Position numbers and translations under genes: made by a program. From a virus: DNA of 52,196 bases. The stretch covers positions 1 through 52,196 of the IMG/VR virus record IMGVR_UViG_3300034375_003040; one strand, 5' to 3'. Below are positions 1-8,637 of this stretch, piece by piece. Numbering within the stretch: the stretch's first letter is position 1; each line of letters starts with the position of its first letter. The notes beneath the pieces were generated by a model. That model searched no databases. It worked only from the letters and a program-made list of their open reading frames with translations, and was not told the DNA's origin.

Positions 1-2
1 AT

Positions 3-1832
3 CTTACGGGAACTCACTACATGTACCTCCAGTGGTCGAAAATAGACGTTGGTGCTCCAGACTTTCGTGAAGCTAATAGGTTGTTTTTTATATTTTGGGA
101 AGCTTGCAAAGCTGATAAAAGATGTTATGGTATGTGTTATCTTAAAAATAGGCGTTCTGGTTTTTCTTTTATGAGCTCTGCTGAAACCGTTAACTTAGCT
201 ACAATATCGAGTGATAGTAGATATGGAATACTATCCAAAAGTGGAGCTGATGCAAAAAAGATGTTTACCGACAAGGTTGTACCTATATCAATAAACTATC
301 CTTTTTTCTTCAAACCTATACAAGATGGTATGGATAGACCAAAGTCTGAATTAGCATATCGTGTACCAGCGAGTAAGTTTACTCGTAAAAAAATAGAGGT
401 TAACGAACAGCTAGAAGATATAAAAGGTCTAGACACCACGATTGACTGGAAAAACACTGGAGACAACAGTTATGATGGTGAGAAACTTTCTTTACTTGTA
501 CACGATGAAAGTGGTAAGTGGGAAAGGCCTGACAATATACTTAACAACTGGCGAGTTACAAAGACTTGTCTTAGACTAGGTTCTAGAATAGTTGGCAAGT
601 GTATGATGGGTTCAACAAGTAATGCCTTGGATAAAGGTGGTGATAATTTTAAAAAGTTATATCAAGATAGTGATGTAACGCAAAGAAATAGAAATGGTCA
701 AACACGTTCTGGTTTATACTCTCTGTTTATCCCAATGGAATGGAACTATGAAGGATTCATTGATGAATATGGAAGCCCTGTCTTTAATACTCCCGGACAA
801 GACGTTTATGGACCCGACGGTGAATTAATAGACATAGGTATTATTGAGCACTGGGACAATGAGGCTGATGGATTAAAAGGAGATCAAGATGGTTTAAATG
901 AATTTTACCGTCAGTTTCCTAGAACAGAAGAACACGCTTTCAGAGATGAGGCAAAAAACAGTATATTTAACTTAGTTAAGATATACGAACAAATAGATTA
1001 TAATGAAGGCATTAGAAATAGCTCTGTAGTTAATACAGGTAATTTCCAATGGGTGAACGGAGTAAAAGATACAAAGGTTGTTTTTTATCCAGATCCAAAA
1101 GGTAGGTTTAACATTAGTTGGGTACCGCCTACAAACCTTCAGAATAGAGTTATAATAAAGAACGGAGTTAAATACCCGGGTAACGAACACGTTGGTGCGT
1201 TTGGGTGTGATAGCTACGATATTAGTGGAACAGTAGACGGTAAAGGATCTAAAGGTGCTTTGCATGGTTTAACAAAGTTTTCTATGGAAGACGCTCCACC
1301 AAATCACATGTTCTTAGAATATATTGCAAGACCACAAACCGCTGAAATATTTTTTGAAGATGTACTAATGGCATTAGTATTTTATGGTATGCCACTACTC
1401 GCGGAAAATAACAAACCTAGATTACTTTACTATTTAAAACGTAGAGGATATAGAGGTTTCAGTATGAATAGACCAGATAAAATATGGAACAAGCTATCTG
1501 TAGCAGAAAAAGAAGTTGGTGGTATACCAAACTCTAGTGAGGATATAAAACAAGCTCACGCTGCAGCAATAGAAATGTACATACAAGACCATGTCGGACA
1601 TTTAGGTGATGGTAACTATGGCAACATATACTTTAACCAAACACTAAATGAGTGGAGTAGGTTTGATATAAACAAACGTACAAAGTTTGATGCCGCGATA
1701 AGTTCTGGTTTAGCTATAATGGCTTGTAATAGACACTTGTATAGACCACACGGAGAAATTAAAAAACCAAAGTTAAACCTTAACATATCCAGATATAGTA
1801 ACACTGGTAACACATCAAAAATAATAAAATAA
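3..1832 (+). CDS. terL: Terminase large subunit (5' partial)
   Basis: ATPase-nuclease motor that packages phage DNA into the prohead. The frame is open through the left edge, so the N-terminus is missing; the first ATG at 21 is internal. Counting from that Met, a divergent Walker A (KNRRSGFSF) lies at 42-50, Walker B (LLVHDES) at 158-164, and a coupling motif (GSTSN) at 197-201. The C-terminal nuclease is indicated by FGCDSYD near 395-400 and a late Asp in TKFDAAISSG. The next gene, the portal, starts 4 nt after the stop. The 'GxHYxYL' opening followed by the RRSGFSF-type Walker A resembles terminases of Bacteroidota phages, from memory of the family. Function is secure; lineage is inference. 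Confidence 0.9.
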   Translation, partial: LTGTHYMYLQWSKIDVGAPDFREANRLFFIFWEACKADKRCYGMCYLKNRRSGFSFMSSAETVNLATISSDSRYGILSKSGADAKKMFTDKVVPISINYPFFFKPIQDGMDRPKSELAYRVPASKFTRKKIEVNEQLEDIKGLDTTIDWKNTGDNSYDGEKLSLLVHDESGKWERPDNILNNWRVTKTCLRLGSRIVGKCMMGSTSNALDKGGDNFKKLYQDSDVTQRNRNGQTRSGLYSLFIPMEWNYEGFIDEYGSPVFNTPGQDVYGPDGELIDIGIIEHWDNEADGLKGDQDGLNEFYRQFPRTEEHAFRDEAKNSIFNLVKIYEQIDYNEGIRNSSVVNTGNFQWVNGVKDTKVVFYPDPKGRFNISWVPPTNLQNRVIIKNGVKYPGNEHVGAFGCDSYDISGTVDGKGSKGALHGLTKFSMEDAPPNHMFLEYIARPQTAEIFFEDVLMALVFYGMPLLAENNKPRLLYYLKRRGYRGFSMNRPDKIWNKLSVAEKEVGGIPNSSEDIKQAHAAAIEMYIQDHVGHLGDGNYGNIYFNQTLNEWSRFDINKRTKFDAAISSGLAIMACNRHLYRPHGEIKKPKLNLNISRYSNTGNTSKIIK

Positions 1833-1836
1833 AAAT

Positions 1837-4254
1837 ATGGCAGAGTCTGTTGTAAGTAATTATTTTCCAAGTCAAGTCGTTAGCGATGCAGAAAAAATAA
1901 GCTATGACTATGGTTTAAAGGTAGCTAAAGCTATCGAGTCAGAATGGTTTAACGATAACAATGGTAGTCACAGATATGAAGACTATCAAAATGATTTTCA
2001 CAAGCTAAGGCTATACGCTAGAGGCGAACAATCAATAAAAAAATATAAAGACGAGCTTTCTATAAACGGTGATTTATCGTATTTAAACTTAGACTGGACG
2101 CCAGTGCCAATCATACCAAAGTTTGTAGATATTGTGGTTAACGGTATAGCAGAACGCGTATATGATATTAAAGCGTATTCGCAAGACCCTAACGGCGTTG
2201 CTAAAAGAACAGAGTATATGGAAAGTATACTTGGCGACATGGCGGCTAGAGAAATGAATGACTTTGCCGCTGAAGAGTTTGGCATGAACTTGTACGAAAA
2301 CGACCCTGAAACCTTACCGCAAACACAAGAAGAACTAGAGCTTCACATGCAGCTAACATATAAGCAGGCTGTAGAGATAGCTGAAGAGCAAGCTATAAAA
2401 GTTTTGATGGAGGGTAGCAACTACGATTTGATTAAGAAGCAGTTTTTCTACGACCTCACTGTGTTAGGTATTGGCGCGGTAAAAACTAGCTTTAATACTT
2501 CTGAGGGTGTAGTTGTAGACTATGTTGACCCTGCTGACTTAGTTTACTCTTACACAGAGTCGCCATACTTTGACGATATATACTACGTGGGTGAAGTTAA
2601 AGAAATACCTATAAACGAATTAGTTAAGCAGTTTCCTCACTTAGAGCAATCTGACTTAGAAGAAATACAACAAGCTGGAGTAAACACTTCTTCAAATAGA
2701 AATAAAAGTAGAGGCTACAGCCGAGAAGACAATAACAAAGTTCAAGTTTTGTATTTTAACTACAAGACCTACATGAACGAAGTTTATAAAATAAAAGAAA
2801 CAGGTAGCGGCGCTGATAAAGCTATAGAAAAAGACGATAACTTTAATCCGCCTGAAGACGTTGAAAACTTTTCTAAACTACAGAGATCAATAGAGTGCTT
2901 ATACGAAGGCGCTATGGTTTTAGGTACAGACAAACTTCTTAAGTGGGAAATGTCTAAGAACATGATGAGACCTAAGAGCGATTTTACTAAAGTTAAAATG
3001 AACTATAGTATTGTAGCTCCTAGAATGTACAAAGGTAGAATAGAATCTTTAGTTAAGCGTATTACAGGTTTTGCTGATATGATACAGCTTACACACTTGA
3101 AGCTACAGCAAGTAATGTCTAAGATGGTTCCAGACGGTGTTTATCTTGACGCAGATGGTTTAGCTGAAATAGACTTAGGCAATGGAACTAACTATAGCCC
3201 ACAAGAAGCTTTAAACATGTTCTTCCAAACGGGTAGTGTTATTGGACGAAGCTTTACTTCTGAGGGTGATATGAATCCAGGTAAAGTACCTATTCAAGAA
3301 ATTACATCTGGATCTGGTGGTAACAAGATACAAGCGCTAATAGGTAATTACAACTATTACTTGCAAATGATACGTGATACAACCGGGCTTAACGAAGCTA
3401 GAGACGGTAGTACTCCTGACGAAAGAGCTTTAGTTGGTGTTCAAAAAATGGCCGCGGCTAATTCAAACACCGCTACTAGACATATATTAAACTCTGGTTT
3501 GTATTTAACAACTGAGGTTGCAGAGCAACTATCACTTAGAATATCTGACATCATAGAGTACTCGCCGACAAAAGATGCGTTTATACAAAGTATTGGTGTG
3601 CACAATGTAGCTACGCTAGAAGAAATGTCTAACTTACATCTGTATGACTTTGGCATATTCTTAGATTTAGCACCAGACGAAGAAGAGCAAGCTAAGTTAG
3701 AAAACAATATACAGCAAGCCTTAGCTCAACAAACTATAGACTTAGAGGACGTTATTGATTTAAGAGAGATAAAGAACATTAAGCTTGCTAATCAACTTCT
3801 TAAGATACGTAGGAAGAAGAAAATGCAAAGAGATCAGCAAATACAACAACAAAATATTCAAGCTCAGTCTCAAGCCAACATACAGCAACAACAAGCTTCT
3901 GCTCAAATGGAAGTACAAAAGCAACAAGCGCTTAAGCAGGCTGAAGCTCAGCTAGCACAAATGCAGGCGCAGCTTGACGCTCAGAAACTGCAAGCAGAGT
4001 CTGTCATTAAAGAAAGACTTATGGCGCAAGAGTTTCAGTATAACATGCAGTTAAGAGCTATGGATAATCAGACGCTGATGAATAGAGAAAAAGAAAAAGA
4101 AGATCGTAAAGATAATAGAACTAAAATCCAAGCTACGCAACAATCAGAGCTTATAGATCAAAGAAAATCAGGTAAACCACCTAAAAACTTTGAGTCATCA
4201 GGTAATGATACTATTGGAAGTGGATTTAATCTAGGTGCATACGAACCTAAATAA
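1837..4254 (+). CDS. Portal protein
   Basis: Dodecameric portal through which DNA is packaged and ejected. It directly follows terminase and is 805 aa, in the range of large podovirus portals. The N-terminal third contains a DWTPVPIIPKFVDIVVNG segment (about residues 87-104) that I associate with crAss-like portals. The C-terminal part (about 655-780) is a Gln-rich, highly helical coiled coil, as expected for the barrel/crown of P22-like portals. No Shine-Dalgarno site precedes it; the start follows an A-rich leader (ataaaaat). Assigned from gene order, size and architecture; not confirmed by alignment. Confidence 0.82.
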   Translation: MAESVVSNYFPSQVVSDAEKISYDYGLKVAKAIESEWFNDNNGSHRYEDYQNDFHKLRLYARGEQSIKKYKDELSINGDLSYLNLDWTPVPIIPKFVDIVVNGIAERVYDIKAYSQDPNGVAKRTEYMESILGDMAAREMNDFAAEEFGMNLYENDPETLPQTQEELELHMQLTYKQAVEIAEEQAIKVLMEGSNYDLIKKQFFYDLTVLGIGAVKTSFNTSEGVVVDYVDPADLVYSYTESPYFDDIYYVGEVKEIPINELVKQFPHLEQSDLEEIQQAGVNTSSNRNKSRGYSREDNNKVQVLYFNYKTYMNEVYKIKETGSGADKAIEKDDNFNPPEDVENFSKLQRSIECLYEGAMVLGTDKLLKWEMSKNMMRPKSDFTKVKMNYSIVAPRMYKGRIESLVKRITGFADMIQLTHLKLQQVMSKMVPDGVYLDADGLAEIDLGNGTNYSPQEALNMFFQTGSVIGRSFTSEGDMNPGKVPIQEITSGSGGNKIQALIGNYNYYLQMIRDTTGLNEARDGSTPDERALVGVQKMAAANSNTATRHILNSGLYLTTEVAEQLSLRISDIIEYSPTKDAFIQSIGVHNVATLEEMSNLHLYDFGIFLDLAPDEEEQAKLENNIQQALAQQTIDLEDVIDLREIKNIKLANQLLKIRRKKKMQRDQQIQQQNIQAQSQANIQQQQASAQMEVQKQQALKQAEAQLAQMQAQLDAQKLQAESVIKERLMAQEFQYNMQLRAMDNQTLMNREKEKEDRKDNRTKIQATQQSELIDQRKSGKPPKNFESSGNDTIGSGFNLGAYEPK

Positions 4255-4277
4255 ATTACTAATTTATATTTTATATT

Positions 4278-5471
4278 ATGGAAGAAAACGAAAACGTAGT
4301 TGAAGAAACTACACAAGAACAACCCGTAGAAAAGGTTGAAGAGAGTAAATTTAATTCTGCTGACGACGATAGCGTTTTTAAAGTAGATTTAAGTAAACCA
4401 ATTGAAGATGAAAAACCAGAAGAAACAACAGAAGTTGCAGATGGCCCAACTGACGACACAGGAGTGGTTGGAAGCGATGAAAGTGCCGACGCCACACCGG
4501 AACAAGAAGAAGTACAGCCGGAAGCCGAAGCACAAGATGCAGTACTAGAAGAAATTACTGATGAAGAGCCGAACGAGGCTTTGAAAGAGTTGGTTGATGA
4601 AGTAGAGGAGGCTGTAGAAGAAGCCGCGGTTACTGGTCAGCCACTACCAGAAAACATTCAAAAGTTAGTTGACTTTATGAATGATACTGGCGGTACATTA
4701 GAAGACTATGTTAACTTAAACAGAGATTACTCTGGTTTAGACAACTTAACTCTTCTAAGAGAATATTATAAGCAAACTAAACCTCATCTAGACGCGGAAG
4801 AAATAGACTTCATGATGGAGGATCAATTTTCTTTTGACGAAGAAATGGACGAGGATATAGATATAAAAAGAAAGAAATTAGCTTTGAAGGAGCAAGTTGC
4901 TCAAGCAAAGAACCACTTGGAGAGTGTAAAATCCAACTACTATGATGAAATTAAAAATGGCTCAAAGTTAACAAAAGAACAACAGAAAGCTATTGATTTT
5001 TTCAACAGGTATAACAAGGAGTCGGAAGAGTCCAAAAAAGTAGCTGAAAAGCGACTCAGTACTTTTAAACAGAAAACTGATAATCTTTTCAACGACAAGT
5101 TCAAAGGTTTTGAATACAACGTCGGTGATAAAAAGTATAGGTTTAATGTTAAGAATAAAGAGTCGGTTAAAGAAACGCAGAGTGATATTAACAACTTCAT
5201 CAAAAAGTTTTTGAACGAAGACAATACAATCTCTGATGCTAAAGGTTATCATAAATCTTTATATACAGCTATGAACCCAGATGCTATAGCACAGCATTTT
5301 TACGAGCAAGGCAAAGCTGACGCTCTAAAAGATAGTGTTGCTAAATCTAAAAACGTTAGTATGAATCCTCGCCAAGAACACGGTAGAGAGATTGAGGCTG
5401 GCGGAGTAAAGGTTAGAGTAGTGGGTGAAAATTCTTCTGATTTTAAGTTTAAAATTAATAAACGAAAATAA
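4278..5471 (+). CDS. Scaffold-like / capsid assembly protein
   Basis: Sits between portal and major capsid, the usual place for a scaffold. The first ~130 residues are strongly acidic and low-complexity (runs of Glu, Asp, Val, Thr, Pro). The middle, about 190-260, is a charged helix likely to form a coiled coil, and the C-terminus is basic (ends KINKRK). An acidic helical body with a basic tail that contacts the coat is the usual scaffold design. No catalytic motif is visible, so there is no sign of a fused protease. It could instead be a head-interior cargo protein. The role is inferred from position and composition. Confidence 0.55.
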   Translation: MEENENVVEETTQEQPVEKVEESKFNSADDDSVFKVDLSKPIEDEKPEETTEVADGPTDDTGVVGSDESADATPEQEEVQPEAEAQDAVLEEITDEEPNEALKELVDEVEEAVEEAAVTGQPLPENIQKLVDFMNDTGGTLEDYVNLNRDYSGLDNLTLLREYYKQTKPHLDAEEIDFMMEDQFSFDEEMDEDIDIKRKKLALKEQVAQAKNHLESVKSNYYDEIKNGSKLTKEQQKAIDFFNRYNKESEESKKVAEKRLSTFKQKTDNLFNDKFKGFEYNVGDKKYRFNVKNKESVKETQSDINNFIKKFLNEDNTISDAKGYHKSLYTAMNPDAIAQHFYEQGKADALKDSVAKSKNVSMNPRQEHGREIEAGGVKVRVVGENSSDFKFKINKRK

Positions 5472-5500
5472 ATTATTAACCCATTTAAAATAAATTAAAA

Positions 5501-6934
5501 ATGGCAATTAACAGTTACACTCCGGCTGGTAAAGACTTTACTCAAAAGGTTATCGGATCGGAAAATTATTTAGACCTACAAAACAGTGGGTGGGCACAGC
5601 AATATCTTCCAGACTTAATCGCTGAAGAAGCTGAGGTTTTTGGTAAAAGAACTATCTCAGGATTCTTAGGTCAAGTAAGTGCTGAAGAAGCTATGTCTGC
5701 TGATCAAGTTGTATGGTCAGAGCAAGGTAGGTTACACTTATCTTATGAATGTACTATTACGTCTGCCGAGGCTTCTACAATGAAGGTGGCTAAAACTCAA
5801 GACGGTGTAAATCAAACTTCAGATCACGGTATTAGAGTTGGTGACATGGTATTAATCGCTGGTGGTGGTCAAACTATTACAGCTCGCGTAAGTGATGCTG
5901 ATGCTGGCACTGACGCTTTTACAGTTACTCCTTATGGATATGAGCATTTAGATGATGCTGGCTTCGCAGATACTGATGATACTTGTAAAGTTTTAGTATT
6001 CGGTTCTGAGTTCGCTAAAGGAACTAACAACCAAACAAGAGCTAACGAGCCTGTTTTCCAAACTTACACTAACAAGCCAATCATCATCAAAGACATGTAC
6101 GAAGTATCTGGATCTGATGCTGCTCAAATCGGTTGGGTTGAAGTTTCTGGTGAAGACGGACAAAACGGTTATTACTGGTACTTAAAAGCTGCTGGTGATA
6201 CTAAAGCTCGTTTCAACGACTACCTAGAAATGGTATGTATTGAAGCTGAAAAAGCGGCTGAAGAATCAATCGTATTAGGCGCTGCTAACGACGCTCTTGG
6301 ACTTCACGGTACTGAAGGTCTTTTCAAAGCGATTACTTCAAGAGGCCACCAATCATCTGGTGTTACTGGTGTTAACGCTGCTACTGATTTAGCTGAGTTT
6401 GACGCTATGCTAGCTGCCTTTGATGAAAACGGCGCTATTGAAGAAAACATGATGTTTGTAAACAGAGCTACGTCTCTTGCTATCGACGATATGTTAGCTT
6501 CAATGAACTCTTACGGTGCTGGTGGTACTTCTTACGGAGTATTCGACAACTCTGAAGATATGGCATTAAACTTAGGTTTCTCTGGTTTCCGTAGAGGTTC
6601 TTACGACTTCTATAAGTCTGACTGGAAATACTTAAACGATAAGCAAACTAGAGGCGGTATCAATGCTGCTGCAACTGGTGGTGAAGCTATTCGTGGTGTT
6701 GTTATCCCAGCTGGTGTATCTAATGTGTACGACCAAGGTTTAGGTAAAAACCTTAAGCGTCCATTCTTACACGTACGTTACCGCGCTTCTAACATGGAAA
6801 GCAGAAAGAACAAATCTTGGGTTACAGGATCTGTTGGAGCTGTTACTTCTGACTTAGACGCAATGACAATGAACTTCTTATCTGAAAGATGTATGATTGT
6901 TCAAGGTGCAAACAACTTCTGCTTGTTTAACTAA
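5501..6934 (+). CDS. Major capsid protein
   Basis: Probable HK97-fold coat protein of 477 aa. It is placed after the scaffold-like gene and starts MAINSYTPAGKDF, a short N-terminal arm. Codon use differs from its neighbours: many C-ending Asn, Phe, Tyr and Asp codons (aac, ttc, tac, gac), typical of very highly expressed genes. A strong intrinsic terminator follows within 20 nt of the stop, which would protect the message. An internal segment (about 85-150) looks like an inserted beta-rich domain (GDMVLIAGGGQ and following). The call rests on position, size and codon bias; the fold is inferred. Confidence 0.8.
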   Translation: MAINSYTPAGKDFTQKVIGSENYLDLQNSGWAQQYLPDLIAEEAEVFGKRTISGFLGQVSAEEAMSADQVVWSEQGRLHLSYECTITSAEASTMKVAKTQDGVNQTSDHGIRVGDMVLIAGGGQTITARVSDADAGTDAFTVTPYGYEHLDDAGFADTDDTCKVLVFGSEFAKGTNNQTRANEPVFQTYTNKPIIIKDMYEVSGSDAAQIGWVEVSGEDGQNGYYWYLKAAGDTKARFNDYLEMVCIEAEKAAEESIVLGAANDALGLHGTEGLFKAITSRGHQSSGVTGVNAATDLAEFDAMLAAFDENGAIEENMMFVNRATSLAIDDMLASMNSYGAGGTSYGVFDNSEDMALNLGFSGFRRGSYDFYKSDWKYLNDKQTRGGINAAATGGEAIRGVVIPAGVSNVYDQGLGKNLKRPFLHVRYRASNMESRKNKSWVTGSVGAVTSDLDAMTMNFLSERCMIVQGANNFCLFN

Positions 6935-6948
6935 GCGTTTGTATTAAT

Positions 6949-6984
6949 AGAGGGGAGGATAATCTCCTCCTCTCTTTTTTTTTT
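6949..6984 (+). terminator. Intrinsic terminator after major capsid gene
   Basis: An 11-bp stem (6949-6959 with 6963-6973; two G-T pairs and one mismatch) closes a 3-nt loop and is followed by ten consecutive T at 6975-6984. It starts 15 nt after the capsid stop codon. Read-through would still feed the downstream structural genes. Confidence 0.88.
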
Positions 6985-7004
6985 AATTATTATTATATTA
7001 TATC

Positions 7005-7847
7005 ATGGCAAAAAAACAAACAAAAAAAGCTGAGGTAGAACAGCCAGAAATAAAAGCTACAAATGAAATGAAACCAGTTACTGTCGAGGTGAAAGAAAAA
7101 CCTTTACCAACGCCAGTAAAAGATACTTGGGAAATAAAAGATAGATTTTACATGCTTAAAAGCAACGACAAGCCATTAAGCAAGTTGATAAAAGGTAGTA
7201 ATATTTATTATTTCGACGAAGAAAAAGGTTATGAAAGAGAGTTAAAATATTGTTCAAACCAACGAACTGTATTTGTTGATGAAATGCAAGGTGACCAGAG
7301 GTTAGAGCATATTATATTTAGAAACGGCGTTTTAAACGTTCCTAAAAACAAAACTGTACTTCAAAAACTTTTGTCTTTATATCACCCACAAAGAGACAAG
7401 ATTTTTTACGAGCATAAGCCCGCTGCTATCGCTAGCAATCAGGTTGAGATGATACAAGTAGAAATCGAAGCATTAAACGCGGCTCAAAGCTTAGATATTG
7501 ATATGGCTGAAGCTGTAATGCGTGTAGAGCTTGGCTCTAAGGTGTCTAAGATGAGTTCTAAGGAGCTTAAAAGAGATTTACTATTATATGCTAAAAGAAA
7601 TCCTTCTTTATTCCTAGAACTAGTAAACGATGACAACGTTCAGCTTAGAAACTTTGGTATCAAAGCGAATGAGCTTGGAATCATTAAATTATCATCAGAT
7701 CAAAGAACTTTTAGTTGGGGATCTAACGATAGAAAACTAATGACAGTTCCGTTTGATGAGCACCCATATTCTGCTTTAGCCGCATGGTTTAAAACAGATG
7801 AAGGTATGGAGATATACTCCAACATAGAAAAGCGATTAAACGCGTAA
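7005..7847 (+). CDS. Conserved head-region protein, unknown function
   Basis: 280 aa, directly downstream of the capsid terminator and therefore probably a head or connector component. The first ~45 residues are Lys/Glu/Pro-rich and look disordered. The folded part contains FVDEMQGDQRLEHIIFRNG (about 100-118) and a helical C-terminal half (about 150-280). I recall similar sequences encoded near capsid genes of marine phages, but have no function for them. Start is the ATG after a T/A-rich leader without a Shine-Dalgarno site. No catalytic signature seen. Confidence 0.6.
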   Translation: MAKKQTKKAEVEQPEIKATNEMKPVTVEVKEKPLPTPVKDTWEIKDRFYMLKSNDKPLSKLIKGSNIYYFDEEKGYERELKYCSNQRTVFVDEMQGDQRLEHIIFRNGVLNVPKNKTVLQKLLSLYHPQRDKIFYEHKPAAIASNQVEMIQVEIEALNAAQSLDIDMAEAVMRVELGSKVSKMSSKELKRDLLLYAKRNPSLFLELVNDDNVQLRNFGIKANELGIIKLSSDQRTFSWGSNDRKLMTVPFDEHPYSALAAWFKTDEGMEIYSNIEKRLNA

Positions 7848-7853
7848 TCATCC

Positions 7854-7895
7854 TATAGTAGAGCAGCCACTCTTCGGGGTGGTTGCTTAACTATA
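7854..7895 (+). promoter_or_regulatory. UUCG-capped hairpin between structural genes
   Basis: An 11-bp stem (7862-7872 with 7877-7887) encloses a TTCG tetraloop closed by C-G, an exceptionally stable RNA cap. A second perfect 6-bp stem (7854-7859 with 7890-7895) extends it across a 2x2 internal loop. It fills the gap between two structural genes. There is no T-tract, so RNA processing or 3'-end protection is more likely than classical termination. Confidence 0.75.
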
Positions 7896-7908
7896 AAAAT
7901 AAAACATA

Positions 7909-8634
7909 ATGGCGGAACAATTTGCAAACGTAGATACTGTCTACCAGACAGTGTTAGCATTAGCTAACAAAGAACAAAGAGGTTACATTACGCCTCAAGA
8001 GTTTAACTTATTCGCTAGACAAGCTCAGATGGAAATATTTGAGCAATACTTTTACGATCTTGATCAAATTAAAAGAGGTGTTCAAGCAACTAGCTCTAGT
8101 TTTTCGCCTAACTTAAAGCAAATTTTAGAAGACTATTTATCTAAGTTTATAACAACCGCTAATCTGACTATTCCATCAGCTACTTTACCTTCTGATCATT
8201 ACAAGTGCTCTTCAGCAATACTTATAGCTGATCAAAATAGGTACAATATAGAAAAAATTAATAGAGCTGATAGCTTAAAAATTACTAGTAGCGGTTATTT
8301 AACAAAGCCAAATGTAAAAAGGCCAAACTACTATGTGGCTGGCAACACGTTTTACTTAATGGCAAATATTGAAGAAAGTTACGCTGCGAATCATGTTGTT
8401 TCTTACTCTTATTTTAGAAAGCCTACTGATCCTAACTGGACATATTTAGTTGTTAATGAAAAAGCAATATGGGCGCCCAATAATTCTACTCGACATTTTG
8501 AGTTAGACAAGGCTGAAGAAAGAACCTTGATTTTAAAAATACTACAGTACGCAGGAGTATCTATAAAAGAGCTTACGTTAACTCAAGTGGCGGGTCAAGC
8601 CGATGCTAATACGACTGCTCAACAAAAACAATAA
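7909..8634 (+). CDS. Probable connector / ring protein
   Basis: 241 aa. The N-terminus carries GYITPQEFNLFARQAQMEIF (about residues 24-43), a helical motif I associate with crAss-like and marine phage connector or ring proteins. The rest is mixed alpha/beta with a YFRKPTDPNW segment (about 165-174). The next gene starts 3 nt after the stop, so the two are likely co-translated parts of the head-tail junction. The role is inferred from position and family memory; no enzymatic motif is present. Confidence 0.6.
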   Translation: MAEQFANVDTVYQTVLALANKEQRGYITPQEFNLFARQAQMEIFEQYFYDLDQIKRGVQATSSSFSPNLKQILEDYLSKFITTANLTIPSATLPSDHYKCSSAILIADQNRYNIEKINRADSLKITSSGYLTKPNVKRPNYYVAGNTFYLMANIEESYAANHVVSYSYFRKPTDPNWTYLVVNEKAIWAPNNSTRHFELDKAEERTLILKILQYAGVSIKELTLTQVAGQADANTTAQQKQ

Positions 8635-8637
8635 AAA

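Noticed and set aside
4278-4700. Capsid maturation protease domain in the scaffold-like protein
   Set aside because: The acidic region is low-complexity, and no Ser/His/Asp or other protease motif could be identified.
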